DNA of 20,998 nt from Poriferisodalis multihospitum (GTDB taxonomy: Bacteria; Actinomycetota; Acidimicrobiia; Acidimicrobiales; Poriferisodalaceae). The position numbers and the translations under genes were made by a program. This document shows, piece after piece, positions 1-8,155 of this stretch (within the stretch, counting starts at the first letter, position 1; each line of letters starts with the position of its first letter). The notes beneath the pieces are model-generated. The model was not told the origin of the DNA. It saw only the letters and a program-made list of their open reading frames with translations, and did no database searches. The stretch lies in NCBI GenBank assembly GCA_028278755.1, contig JAPYOI010000254.1, positions 1 to 20,998 on the forward strand, given 5' to 3'.

Positions 1-1326
1 ATCCAGGGTCGCCGCGAGCCCGACCGCGTCCCCGCAGACGGCAGCGGTCCGGATTCACTGCTCGTCAGCGTCACGGCGCCAGCGCCTGAGGCGCCCAGCC
101 TGCTGCGACACATGATCGGACGGGATCCCGGCCACAACGAGAGCATGTCGATGGAGGCGTACCGGGAACGAGGTGGGGGAACAGCCCTTGACACTGCGCT
201 GCGCCTCGGAACCGACGAAGTCATCGCCCAGGTGACCACAGCGGGGCTGTCGGGGCGCGGCGGGGCCGCTTTTCCCACCGGCATCAAGTGGCGAGCGGTG
301 GCCGATGGCGAAGGTCCCAAGCACGTCGTCGCCAACATCGACGAATCCGAGCCCGGAACATTCAAAGACCGGCTGCTCTGCGAGCTGGAACCCTTGGCCA
401 TCATCGAGTCCATCGCTGTTGCCGGCCTGACCGTGGGCGCTGAACACGGCTGGATCTACATACGCGGTGAATACCCACTGGCCACGCAACGCCTCCGGCA
501 CGCCATCGCGCAGGCCCACAGCGCCGGCTGGCTCGGCGATGACGCAGCCGGGTCCGGGCAACCGTTCGACATCGAGCTGCGCAGGGGAGCGGGCGCCTAT
601 ATCTGCGGTGAAGAGACGGCCCTGTTCAACTCGCTCGAGGGCTTCCGGGGAGAGCCCCGCAACAAGCCGCCATTCCCCACGACCCATGGGCTGTTCGGCC
701 GCCCCACGGTGGTGAACAACCCTGAGACACTGCTCAACGTGAATGAGATCCTGCGCATCGGTCCGGAGGCGTACCGCAGCGTGGGAACCGACGGCTCGCC
801 GGGCACGAAGCTGTTCTGCCTCTCCGGTCACGTCGGCCGGCCAGGGCTGTACGAAGCTCCCTTCGGGATGTCGCTCGGCGAACTGCTGGGGCTGGCCGGG
901 GGAGTGCAGGGCAGACTGGCCGCAGTGCTGCTGGGCGGTGCTGCCGGCAGCTTCGTCGGACCCGACGCCGGAGGGCTACAGCTCTCCCTGGAGGACACAC
1001 GGGCTGCGGGCACAACGCTCGGCTCAGGCCCGGTGATGGTCTTCAACGACACGGCCGACATGAGCGCCGTGGTCGAGCGACTGGCCAAGTTCTTCCGCGA
1101 CGAGTCGTGCGGCCAGTGCGTGCCCTGCCGCGTGGGCACTGTCCGCCAGCACGAGCTGGTGACGCAGATCCGTCGCACAGGACGGTCGACGGAACCTCAG
1201 CGTGAGCTGCTCGGAGACATCGCAGACGCCATGGGCGACGCGTCCATCTGCGGGCTCGGCCATACGGCAGCCTCAGCGGTGCTCTCCGCCATGCGGCTGG
1301 GTCTGCTAGGAGACGGGCAACTATGA
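1..1326 (+). CDS. NuoF/FdsB-type NADH-binding flavoprotein subunit, probable formate dehydrogenase beta subunit (5' end outside window)
   Basis: The frame is open from base 1 with no stop, so the gene enters from upstream; the first ATG, at 112, is probably internal. Counting from that ATG, the FMN/NADH-binding signature GRGGAAFPTGIKW is at about 48-60 and DESEPGTFKDR at 77-87. A GAGAYICGEETAL segment follows, then the C-terminal [4Fe-4S] motif ESCGQCVPCR (C333, C336, C339) and a fourth cysteine, C380, in DASICGLG. This is the 51-kDa diaphorase fold that passes electrons between NAD(H) and iron-sulfur clusters in complex I, HoxF hydrogenases and soluble NAD-dependent formate dehydrogenases. 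The stop overlaps the next start (ATGA), and that neighbour is FdsA-like, which favours a formate dehydrogenase or similar molybdo-enzyme over complex I. FdsB usually carries an N-terminal thioredoxin-like [2Fe-2S] domain; that part would lie outside the window. Confidence 0.9.
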   Translation: MQGRREPDRVPADGSGPDSLLVSVTAPAPEAPSLLRHMIGRDPGHNESMSMEAYRERGGGTALDTALRLGTDEVIAQVTTAGLSGRGGAAFPTGIKWRAVADGEGPKHVVANIDESEPGTFKDRLLCELEPLAIIESIAVAGLTVGAEHGWIYIRGEYPLATQRLRHAIAQAHSAGWLGDDAAGSGQPFDIELRRGAGAYICGEETALFNSLEGFRGEPRNKPPFPTTHGLFGRPTVVNNPETLLNVNEILRIGPEAYRSVGTDGSPGTKLFCLSGHVGRPGLYEAPFGMSLGELLGLAGGVQGRLAAVLLGGAAGSFVGPDAGGLQLSLEDTRAAGTTLGSGPVMVFNDTADMSAVVERLAKFFRDESCGQCVPCRVGTVRQHELVTQIRRTGRSTEPQRELLGDIADAMGDASICGLGHTAASAVLSAMRLGLLGDGQL

Positions 1327-2249
1327 GTTCTGGCAATGGCAGCAGTGACCGGCAGGTGACGCTGAGCATCGACGGGCGCGAGGTGACGGTGCCCGAGGGG
1401 GAGACGATCTTGGCGGCCTGCACGGCAGCCGATGTCGACACGCCGACCATCTGCTGGGCGCCCAACCTCACGCCGGTGAACGTCTGCCGTGTCTGTGTCG
1501 TGGAACTCGAAGGGTCTCGCACGCTCGTGCCGACGTGCTCACGACCGGTTGAGGCGGGGATGCAGATCAGCACCGATTCCGAGCGAGTGCGCCACAGCCG
1601 GCGCATGGTGCTGGAGTTCCTCGGCTCGGCGAATGACCTCTCACAGGCGTCAGAGATTGCCGACTGGTCACGAATCTATGGCGCCGATCCGGCCCGCTAC
1701 GAGGGCTCGGCGGACGACGACGGCGGCCTGTCCTTGCGCCCTGAACCCGAGCGCGTCGATGAACCTGTACGCATCCAGGATGATCTGTACATCCGTGCGT
1801 ACGACCGCTGTGTGCTGTGCTACAAGTGCGTCGAGGCCTGCGGCGACGATGCCCAGCACACCTTCGCCATCGCAGTGGCAGGACGCGGATTCGATGCCCG
1901 CATCCGCACCGAATACGACGCCGAGCTCCCCGACAGCGCCTGCGTGTACTGCGGCAACTGCGTGGCGGTGTGCCCTACCGGCGCCTTGCAGTTCCGCACC
2001 GAGTTCGACCTGCGAGCTGTAGGGGAGTGGCGCCCCGACGATCAAGCCGTCACCCGCACGGTGTGCTCCTACTGCGGTGTGGGGTGCAATCTCGAGCTGC
2101 ATGTCCAGGACGAGCACATCGTGAAAGTAACGTCGCCCGCCGATCACTCGGTGACCAGCGGCCATCTGTGCATCAAGGGCCGGTTCGGCTGGCAGTACGT
2201 GCATGCGCCAGCGTTCGAGCCGCCCACAACATCGGCAGCGGAGCACTAG
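1323..2249 (+). CDS. FdsA/NuoG-like iron-sulfur protein without the molybdopterin catalytic domain
   Basis: This 308-residue cytoplasmic electron-transfer protein resembles the N-terminal third of formate dehydrogenase alpha subunits. Cysteines C44, C55, C58 and C72 form a plant-type [2Fe-2S] site. Two ferredoxin [4Fe-4S] motifs follow (C163/166/169/173 and C207/210/213/217). Last comes the start of the molybdopterin Fe4S4 domain, with CSYCGVGC and C283 in GHLCIKGRFGW. The chain ends at 308, just where the catalytic Mo-bisPGD domain (about 600 residues in FdsA) should begin. The His-Cys3 cluster motif usual between the [2Fe-2S] and ferredoxin domains is absent; residues 98-125 contain no Cys or His. 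AGGAG at 1308-1312 precedes the ATG, which overlaps the upstream stop. I see no frameshifted remainder downstream: the MFS gene starts 6 bases later. A separately encoded catalytic subunit is likely but not visible. Confidence 0.85.
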   Translation: MSSGNGSSDRQVTLSIDGREVTVPEGETILAACTAADVDTPTICWAPNLTPVNVCRVCVVELEGSRTLVPTCSRPVEAGMQISTDSERVRHSRRMVLEFLGSANDLSQASEIADWSRIYGADPARYEGSADDDGGLSLRPEPERVDEPVRIQDDLYIRAYDRCVLCYKCVEACGDDAQHTFAIAVAGRGFDARIRTEYDAELPDSACVYCGNCVAVCPTGALQFRTEFDLRAVGEWRPDDQAVTRTVCSYCGVGCNLELHVQDEHIVKVTSPADHSVTSGHLCIKGRFGWQYVHAPAFEPPTTSAAEH

Positions 2250-2255
2250 TCGCAG

Positions 2256-3635
2256 GTGTCGGCGCAGACGCCAGCACCTGAACCGACCCCGACCAGCACA
2301 GGCCGGGCAACTCGCCGCGTGCGCGCGCTGGAGCGTGCTCGTGACATGGCCGCGGACCATGTGCCGAGAATCGGCCGCACCGCGGCTCCCGAACCGCACG
2401 CAGGCGGCCCTGCACTTGCGTCACGCGCCGCCCGCAGCACTGCCCTGTTCGTTGGCATCGCGCTGTTGATGGCGGGCAACGGTCTGCAGAACACGCTGCT
2501 CGGTGTGCGGGCCGAATCCGAGGGCTTCGGCTCGGCGGTCGCGGGCCTGGTCATGGCAATGAACTTCGTGGGGTTCCTTGCGGGCTCCGCGGTGGCTCCT
2601 CACTTTCTGCGCCAGGTCGGCCATGTGCGTGTCTTCGCTGCGCTGGCGTCTGCCGGCAGCAGCGTGGTGCTCGTGCAGGCGGTGTGGGTCAACCCGCTGG
2701 TCTGGGGTGCTGGGCGATTCCTGTGGGGGATGTGCTTCGCTGCGCTGATCGTGGTAGCCGAGACTTGGCTGAACGAACTGGCGACCAATGAGAACCGCGG
2801 CCGGATGCTGGCTCGCTACATGGTCATCACCATGGGTGCAATCGCCACAGGCCAGTTCATGGTGGCCCTCGCCGATACCAACGGCTTCACGCTGTTCGCC
2901 GTGGTGTCCGTCCTGGTGTCGCTTGCGCTGGTACCGATGTCTCTGTCTGCTTCGGCCAACCCTCCTGTGGTCGTCCCCGAGCGCGTCGGGCTCCGCACGC
3001 TCCTGCACACCGCGCCGACCGGTGTTGTGGTCGCGTTTCTGGTGGGTGGCGCGCTGGGCTCGATATCGGGCATCGGAGCGGTGTACGCCGCGTCACGGGG
3101 GCTGTCGCCAATTCAGGTAGCGGCGTTCGTCGCAGCCCCGATGATCGGCAGCCTGTTCGGGCAGCTCCCGCTCGGCCGTCTGTCAGACCGCGTGCCTCGA
3201 CGCATCGTCATGGTGCTGGCCGCGTCGATTGCTGCGGCCGCCTGCTTGATGATGCTGGCGCTCGACGAACGGAGCATCGCGGGCATCGCTGTGATGGGCG
3301 TGATGGGTGCGTTCGCCTATCCCATCTACTCGCTGGCAGTAGCTCAGACGAATGACTGGCTGCGCGATTCCCAGCGGGCAGGCGCCAGCGCCGTGCTGGT
3401 GCGCATGAACGGGGTCGGCGCCACGGTGGGGCCGATCTGCGCCGCTATCGGGATGTCGCTGACCCTCAACGCGTTCTACTTCGTCATGGCAGTGTCACAC
3501 GTGGCGGTGGCCGTTTTCGTGGCAGGGCGGATGCTGCTCGTGGCCGGGCCGACGGTGTCCGAGCAGGGCCGCTTCCATCCGATTCCCGCCCGGGCCTCGA
3601 CCGCGGTGGCAGCGCTGCTCCGTCGGCGGCGGTAG
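2256..3635 (+). CDS. MFS transporter, YcaD-like
   Basis: This integral membrane protein is about 459 residues long. Roughly the first 60 residues are hydrophilic and Pro/Ala/Arg-rich; a dozen hydrophobic helices follow, starting near residue 62 with TALFVGIALLMAGNGLQNT. The segment AGNGLQNTLLGVRAESEGF, the MFS loop-2-like region FLRQVGHVRVFAAL, and the WLNE...NRGRMLARYM stretch recall the YcaD-type branch of the major facilitator superfamily. A second GRLSDRVPRR loop marks the second half of the fold. The GTG start lies 6 bases after the preceding stop and has no clear ribosome site. An ATG at 2346 (residue 31), with GGAG at 2330-2333, is a credible alternative and would remove half of the hydrophilic extension. 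Co-transcription with the formate-dehydrogenase-like genes is likely; the substrate cannot be told from sequence. Confidence 0.85.
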   Translation: MSAQTPAPEPTPTSTGRATRRVRALERARDMAADHVPRIGRTAAPEPHAGGPALASRAARSTALFVGIALLMAGNGLQNTLLGVRAESEGFGSAVAGLVMAMNFVGFLAGSAVAPHFLRQVGHVRVFAALASAGSSVVLVQAVWVNPLVWGAGRFLWGMCFAALIVVAETWLNELATNENRGRMLARYMVITMGAIATGQFMVALADTNGFTLFAVVSVLVSLALVPMSLSASANPPVVVPERVGLRTLLHTAPTGVVVAFLVGGALGSISGIGAVYAASRGLSPIQVAAFVAAPMIGSLFGQLPLGRLSDRVPRRIVMVLAASIAAAACLMMLALDERSIAGIAVMGVMGAFAYPIYSLAVAQTNDWLRDSQRAGASAVLVRMNGVGATVGPICAAIGMSLTLNAFYFVMAVSHVAVAVFVAGRMLLVAGPTVSEQGRFHPIPARASTAVAALLRRRR

Positions 3636-3657
3636 GCGGGCCGAGGAGGCAGGAGCC

Positions 3658-4482
3658 GTGGGAGCGCTGTTCGGTCTGCTCACGTCATTGAGCATCGGCA
3701 CCAGCGACCTGTTCGGGCGCCGGGTGGTGACCCGTTGTCACGTGCTGTCGGCGATGATCGTGTTCCAGGGTGCTGCTGCGTTGGTGGCGCTCGCAGTGCT
3801 GCCATTCATTCCGGGTTCATTCGCCGGAGACGACTTCACGCGCGGATTGGTGTCGGGCTTCGGGCTCGGTGCTGGCCTGGCGCTGTACTACACCTCGCTG
3901 GACCGGGCCGGCTCTGCGGTTGCCGCGCCGATCGTGGCGACGCTGTCGGCCGTCATCCCGTTTGCCTACACGGCACTGCGAGGCCACGATCCGCCGCTCA
4001 TCGGCATCATCGGCGCCGCCGTCGCCTTCGGAGGGCTCGGCCTAGTGACTGCAGGAGGCACTCGCGGCAAACACGTCGGGGCCGGAACGGTCTGGGCGAC
4101 GCTCTCGGGGCTCGGCTACGGCATCGGGCTCAGCGTCCTCGTCGATCTGTCTGAGAGCTCGGGCGCCTGGCCGGGATTCGGCCAACGGCTGACTTCGGTC
4201 GGGCTCATGGCTGCCGTGGTCGCGGCACGGGGTCTCCCGGCGCTGCCGCCGCCCGACGTGCTGGGCTTCGCATTCCTGACGGGTGTGGCGAGTGCTGCCG
4301 CGACGATCTTCTACATCGTCGGCATCTGGTTCGACCCGCCTACGACCGTGGTAGGGGCGTCCATGTTCCCGGTGATGAGCGTCATCGTCGGCAGGGTCGC
4401 CTACCAGGATTCCCTCAATGCACGCCAGTCCATCGGCATCGTGGCCGCTGTTGCCGGCGTCGCTGCCGTCGTCGCCGCCTGA
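3658..4482 (+). CDS. EamA/DMT-family membrane transporter
   Basis: This 274-residue, very hydrophobic protein has about ten predicted transmembrane segments arranged as two related halves, the usual drug/metabolite transporter (EamA) layout. Recognisable parts are the N-terminal ALFGLLTSLSIGTSDLFGRR and the end-of-half segments: SAVAAPIVATLSAVIPFAYT in the first half, and VVGASMFPVMSVIVGRVAYQD in the second. These correspond to the conserved region where EamA proteins read 'l.Pv.a.l.g...ge'. GAGGAGG at 3643-3649 sits 8 bases before the GTG start and supports it. The gene follows the MFS gene by 22 bases, so it is probably the last gene of the four-gene run, and it converges on the methyltransferase operon. 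The substrate is unknown; amino acids or other small metabolites are typical of the family. Confidence 0.85.
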   Translation: MGALFGLLTSLSIGTSDLFGRRVVTRCHVLSAMIVFQGAAALVALAVLPFIPGSFAGDDFTRGLVSGFGLGAGLALYYTSLDRAGSAVAAPIVATLSAVIPFAYTALRGHDPPLIGIIGAAVAFGGLGLVTAGGTRGKHVGAGTVWATLSGLGYGIGLSVLVDLSESSGAWPGFGQRLTSVGLMAAVVAARGLPALPPPDVLGFAFLTGVASAAATIFYIVGIWFDPPTTVVGASMFPVMSVIVGRVAYQDSLNARQSIGIVAAVAGVAAVVAA

Positions 4483-4489
4483 GTGACTG

Positions 4490-4503
4490 AGCGCATTGGC
4501 GCT
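4490..4503. terminator. Short hairpin between convergent genes
   Basis: A perfect 5-bp inverted repeat (AGCGC, loop ATTG, GCGCT) fills the 19-base gap between the EamA gene and the convergent methyltransferase gene, and overlaps the latter's stop codon. It has no T-run on either side, so calling it a bidirectional terminator rests mainly on its position. Confidence 0.3.
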
Positions 4504-6034
4504 AGACGATGGCGTCTGGCTCTTCGGCTTTGCGCCGGGCGATGTAGTCGCGCAACTCGGCGTCGATCGCGTCGTCGATGGGCGGCGGCTCATAGGCGGC
4601 GAGCATCTGTTTCATCAGCCGGTTGGCTCGCTGCGCCGCATCGAGCGAACCCTCGTCAGACCACTGCTCAAAGCTGTTGTTGTCCGCAATCGACGATTGG
4701 TAGAAGGCCGTCTCGAAGTTGGCCAACGTGTGCGGATGGCCCAGGAAATGGTCGCCGTGGGGGTTCGTCGTGAACGCCTCGACCGCCTGGCCGTTATCGG
4801 ACATGTCCACGCCCCGGGCGTACACCTCCATCATCCCCAGCTGGTCCGCATCCATCAGCAGCTTCTCGTAGCTCAGCGTCAGGCCGCCTTCCAGCCAGCC
4901 CGCTGCGTGCAGCACGAAGTTCACCCCCGCGGCGATCGTCGGCAGCAGCGTGGATGCCGATTCGTAGGCCGCTTGAGCATCGGGTGCCTTGGACGAGGTG
5001 AACTGCCCACCCGAGCGGAACGGCACGCCGACCCGTCGCGCCAGCTCGGCCATGACGTAGATCGCCAGACCTGCCTCAGGCGTGCCGAACGTCGGCGCAC
5101 CGGTGGCCATCGACATTGACGATGCGAAGGTGCCGAAGATCACCGGCGCCCCGGGGCGCACCAGTTGGCAGAACGCCATGCCCGACAGCGCTTCAGCCAG
5201 CGCCTGGGCGGCCAGCGCCGCCACCGTGACCGGTGACATGGCGCCAGCCAGGATGAATGGCGAGATCACGCATGCCTGGTTGTCCTGCGCATACACCTCG
5301 GCTGCGCCCAGCATGGTGGCATCCCAGCGAAGCGGCGACGATGCGTTGATGAGGCTCGTCAGTACGGTGCGATCGCTCAGATCGCCGCCGAAGGCGATGC
5401 GGCAGAGTTCCACCGAATCGGCTGCGCGCTGGGCCGCCGTCACCGAGCCCATCAGCGGCTTGTCGCTATAACGCAGGTGCGCGTACACCATGTCGAGGTG
5501 GCGCTTGTTGACCGGGACGTCCACCGGCTCGCAGACCGTGCCGCCGCTGTGGTGAAGGTGGGGGAGCATCCAGGTCAGCTTCACCACCCTCTCGAAGTCA
5601 CCGAGGGTGGCATACCGGCGTCCAGCATCGAGGTCAGTAACGAACGGCGAGCCGTAGTTGGGGGCGAACACGGTGGCGTCGCCGCCGATCGGCACCGACC
5701 GAGCCGGGTTACGGGCGTGTTGGACATAGGTGGCCGGCGCGGTGGCCTGGACGATCTCGCGGCACATGCCGCGCGGGAACCGGACCATCTCGCCGTCGAC
5801 CTCCGCGCCGGCGTCACGCCAGAGCTCAAGCGCCCGGGGGAAGTCCTGGAAGGCGACCCCCACCTCGGACAGGATCGTCTCGGCATTCTCCTCGATCTGG
5901 GCCAGGCCCTCGGTGTCGAGCACGTTCACCGGCGGCAGCCTCCGCTGTACGTGGGTGTTGAACGCCACGTCGGCCGTTGCCCGCTGCGCTTGACGAGCCG
6001 CGCGGCCGCCTCCTCGCCGTCGTCGCTCGCTCAT
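4502..6034 (-). CDS. MttB-superfamily corrinoid-dependent methyltransferase (non-pyrrolysine type, MtgB-like)
   Basis: This protein probably transfers a methyl group from a methylated amine or betaine to the Co(I) corrinoid protein encoded at the head of the operon. It is 510 residues long, the usual length for trimethylamine methyltransferase (MttB/COG5598) proteins. The family's Arg/Gly-rich start is present (RRRRGGGRAARQ). TIM-barrel segments include FAPNYGSPFVTDLDAGRR (123-140), GAPVIFGTFASSMSMATGAP (295-314), FGTPEAG (317-323), DAQAAYES (352-359) and HAAGWLEGGL (376-385). The frame is uninterrupted, so no amber (pyrrolysine) readthrough is needed; this fits the MtgB-like group, in which glycine betaine is one known substrate. 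GAGGA at 6038-6042 precedes the ATG, and the start overlaps the activator stop (ATGA). It is the last gene of the operon. The actual substrate is unknown, and activity on other quaternary amines is equally possible. Confidence 0.9.
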   Translation of the reverse strand: MSERRRRGGGRAARQAQRATADVAFNTHVQRRLPPVNVLDTEGLAQIEENAETILSEVGVAFQDFPRALELWRDAGAEVDGEMVRFPRGMCREIVQATAPATYVQHARNPARSVPIGGDATVFAPNYGSPFVTDLDAGRRYATLGDFERVVKLTWMLPHLHHSGGTVCEPVDVPVNKRHLDMVYAHLRYSDKPLMGSVTAAQRAADSVELCRIAFGGDLSDRTVLTSLINASSPLRWDATMLGAAEVYAQDNQACVISPFILAGAMSPVTVAALAAQALAEALSGMAFCQLVRPGAPVIFGTFASSMSMATGAPTFGTPEAGLAIYVMAELARRVGVPFRSGGQFTSSKAPDAQAAYESASTLLPTIAAGVNFVLHAAGWLEGGLTLSYEKLLMDADQLGMMEVYARGVDMSDNGQAVEAFTTNPHGDHFLGHPHTLANFETAFYQSSIADNNSFEQWSDEGSLDAAQRANRLMKQMLAAYEPPPIDDAIDAELRDYIARRKAEEPDAIV

Positions 6035-8145
6035 GATTCCTCGCTCATCGGGACTGCTCGCCGTCGTCGGGTGCGGTTGTGGGGACTCGAAGTTCTACGG
6101 GATGGGCGGGGCAGGTCCACCGCCGTCGCGAGCAGCGGAGTGGGTGCGGTGGCATGAGGGAGTGCCATGGCTGCCACGAAGAGCTCCTGAAACCTCGGCT
6201 CGGTGGCAGTCTCGATCTTGCGGATGCTGCGGACCACTCGCTCCATCTCGGCCCGCTGGCTCCCTGACAGCAGCGCACGTACAGCGCCGGTGCCTGCTGC
6301 GTTGCCGACCGACCGCACCCCGTCCGGATCGCAGTCGCCGATGAGCCCGAGCACCATCGCCCGTACCGGATCGATGTGCGCCCCGAAGGCTCCAGCGAGC
6401 AGCACTCGGTCGGGAGCCTCGATGCCAGCGTGCCCGCGCAGCAGGTCGATGCCGGCGCGCAGCGCCGCCTTCGCCAGTTGGATGGCTCGCACATCGTTCT
6501 GGGTGACGGTGATGGTCGGCCCGTCGGCACCTTCGGGAGGCTCGTACAGCACGAACGACGATGTCCGGCCATCGGAGGCCACATGGGACGCCCGCTCGCC
6601 CTCGCCGGGCTGCGCCGCGATGACCCCATCAGACGACAGCACCCCGGCGAGGTACATCTCGGCGATGACCTCGATGATCCCGGAACCGCAGATCCCCGTG
6701 ACGCCTGCTGCAGTGCTGCGAACGCCAGCGGCGACGCGCCGCTCGACTGCCTCCGCGAAGCCAGGTTCGTCGGACCACAGGTCGCAGCCGATGACACGCA
6801 CCCTGGGAGCCCACGTCACCGGATCGATGCGCACCCGCTCGATCGCTCCGGGTGTCGCCCGTTGACCGCAGCTGATCTGCGCGCCCTCGAATGCGGGCCC
6901 GGTCGGGCTGGACGCTGCCCACAACCCCTCGGAGCTGCCCAGCACGATCTCGGCATTGGTGCCCACGTCCACCAGGAGGGTGACGGCGTCGTCGCGATGC
7001 GGTCCTCCGGCAAGCACTGCCGCCGCAGTGTCCGCGCCCACATGACCGGCGATCGCGGGCGCAAAGTAGACGCGAGCCGCCGGGCACGGCAGATCCATCT
7101 CCGGCCCACCCACCTCGACACTGGCATCGGTCGCCAGAGTGAACGGCGCTTGCCCGAGCGGGGTCGGGTCGATGCCGAGCGCGATGTGCATCATGATCGG
7201 GTTGCCGACCAGCACCACCTCGAGCACAGCGTCTGGCTCGGCACCGGCTTCGGAGCACAGCTCGGTGATCAGCGCTGCAAGCGAGTCTCGGACGAGCGCG
7301 GTGAGTTCTTGGGCGCCGCCGGGGTTCATCATCACGTAGGACACCCGGCTCATCAGGTCCTCGCCGAGGCGGATCTGCGGGTTCATGCGGCCGGCGGAGG
7401 CCAGCACGTCACCACTGTGAAGGTCGGTCAGGTGGCCCGCAATCGTGGTCGAGCCGACGTCGATCGCAACGCCGAGTGCCGCTGTCGCGACGCCAGGCCA
7501 TACAGCCGTCACCATGCCGGTGCGTTTGCTCCGCTCGGGGCCGCTCCAGCGAACGGCGACCGTCACCAGCCGACCGCCAGCGTCGTCGGGGGAGCCGGCG
7601 GCGACCGACGCGTGGAGCGCCGCTAGTGCCCCCGGCAAGATGCCAGCCAGGTGAACGCCCCATTCATCGGCCACGCAGTCGATGACGACTTCGGCGAGTC
7701 CGCGGCGCTCGTCCAGCGTCGGCGGCGGCACTGTCACCGCATGCAGCGTCGCCAGTGGGTCGAGGGCGATGTCGCCTACGTCGACGGTCTTGCGTACCAC
7801 CGGCCCGTGCAGCTGGCTTTCCGGCGGCACATCCACCACCACATCGGCCTGCACACGCGCCTGGCAACCCAGTCGTGCGGAGGGACCCAGCGGGCGTCGG
7901 CCTTCGTATGCGGCTTCGGCGGCACCCAGCAAGCTCAGCGCTTCGGGGCCAGCAGTGATGGCCCACTTGGGAAAGGAACCCACCGACGGCACGACCTGGC
8001 AGCGGCCGCAGATGCCGCGCCCGCCGCACACGCTGTCGAGATCGACGCCCATTTCCCGAGCGGCATCCAGCACAGTGGTACCGGCATTCACCGCTCCCGC
8101 CCGTCCGCTGGGGGTGAACACCACCCTGACCGAGGCCGTCGGCAC
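6031..8145 (-). CDS. RACo-type ATP-dependent reductive activator of corrinoid protein (DUF4445/ASKHA)
   Basis: From the chosen start this is a 704-residue protein. The N-terminal ferredoxin-like domain has C40, C46, C49 and C94, spaced as in a plant-type [2Fe-2S] site. A linker leads to an ASKHA-type ATPase region with AIDVGSTTIAGHL, then NPQIRLGEDLMSRV, VLVGNPIMMHIALGI, LLVDVGTNAEIVLG, GICGSGIIE and LLAGAFGAHIDP. This is the layout of RACo proteins, which use ATP to drive electron transfer to Co(II) corrinoid and return it to Co(I). Methanogen RamA differs in having C-terminal [4Fe-4S] clusters. The frame could begin at a GTG at 8223, but that would overlap the previous gene by 68 bases. The GTG at 8145 has GGAG at 8151-8154 with 5 bases spacing and lies 10 bases after the previous stop, so I prefer it. 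The C-terminal 35 or so residues are basic and look like a non-domain tail. Confidence 0.9.
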   Translation of the reverse strand: MPTASVRVVFTPSGRAGAVNAGTTVLDAAREMGVDLDSVCGGRGICGRCQVVPSVGSFPKWAITAGPEALSLLGAAEAAYEGRRPLGPSARLGCQARVQADVVVDVPPESQLHGPVVRKTVDVGDIALDPLATLHAVTVPPPTLDERRGLAEVVIDCVADEWGVHLAGILPGALAALHASVAAGSPDDAGGRLVTVAVRWSGPERSKRTGMVTAVWPGVATAALGVAIDVGSTTIAGHLTDLHSGDVLASAGRMNPQIRLGEDLMSRVSYVMMNPGGAQELTALVRDSLAALITELCSEAGAEPDAVLEVVLVGNPIMMHIALGIDPTPLGQAPFTLATDASVEVGGPEMDLPCPAARVYFAPAIAGHVGADTAAAVLAGGPHRDDAVTLLVDVGTNAEIVLGSSEGLWAASSPTGPAFEGAQISCGQRATPGAIERVRIDPVTWAPRVRVIGCDLWSDEPGFAEAVERRVAAGVRSTAAGVTGICGSGIIEVIAEMYLAGVLSSDGVIAAQPGEGERASHVASDGRTSSFVLYEPPEGADGPTITVTQNDVRAIQLAKAALRAGIDLLRGHAGIEAPDRVLLAGAFGAHIDPVRAMVLGLIGDCDPDGVRSVGNAAGTGAVRALLSGSQRAEMERVVRSIRKIETATEPRFQELFVAAMALPHATAPTPLLATAVDLPRPSRRTSSPHNRTRRRRAVPMSEES

Positions 8146-8150
8146 CAGGG

Positions 8151-8154
8151 CTCC
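8151..8154 (-). promoter_or_regulatory. Ribosome binding site deciding the activator start
   Basis: GGAG on the minus strand lies just after the stop of the pterin methyltransferase gene and 5 bases before GTG 8145. It supports that start over the upstream in-frame GTG at 8223. Confidence 0.6.
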
Positions 8155-8155
8155 G

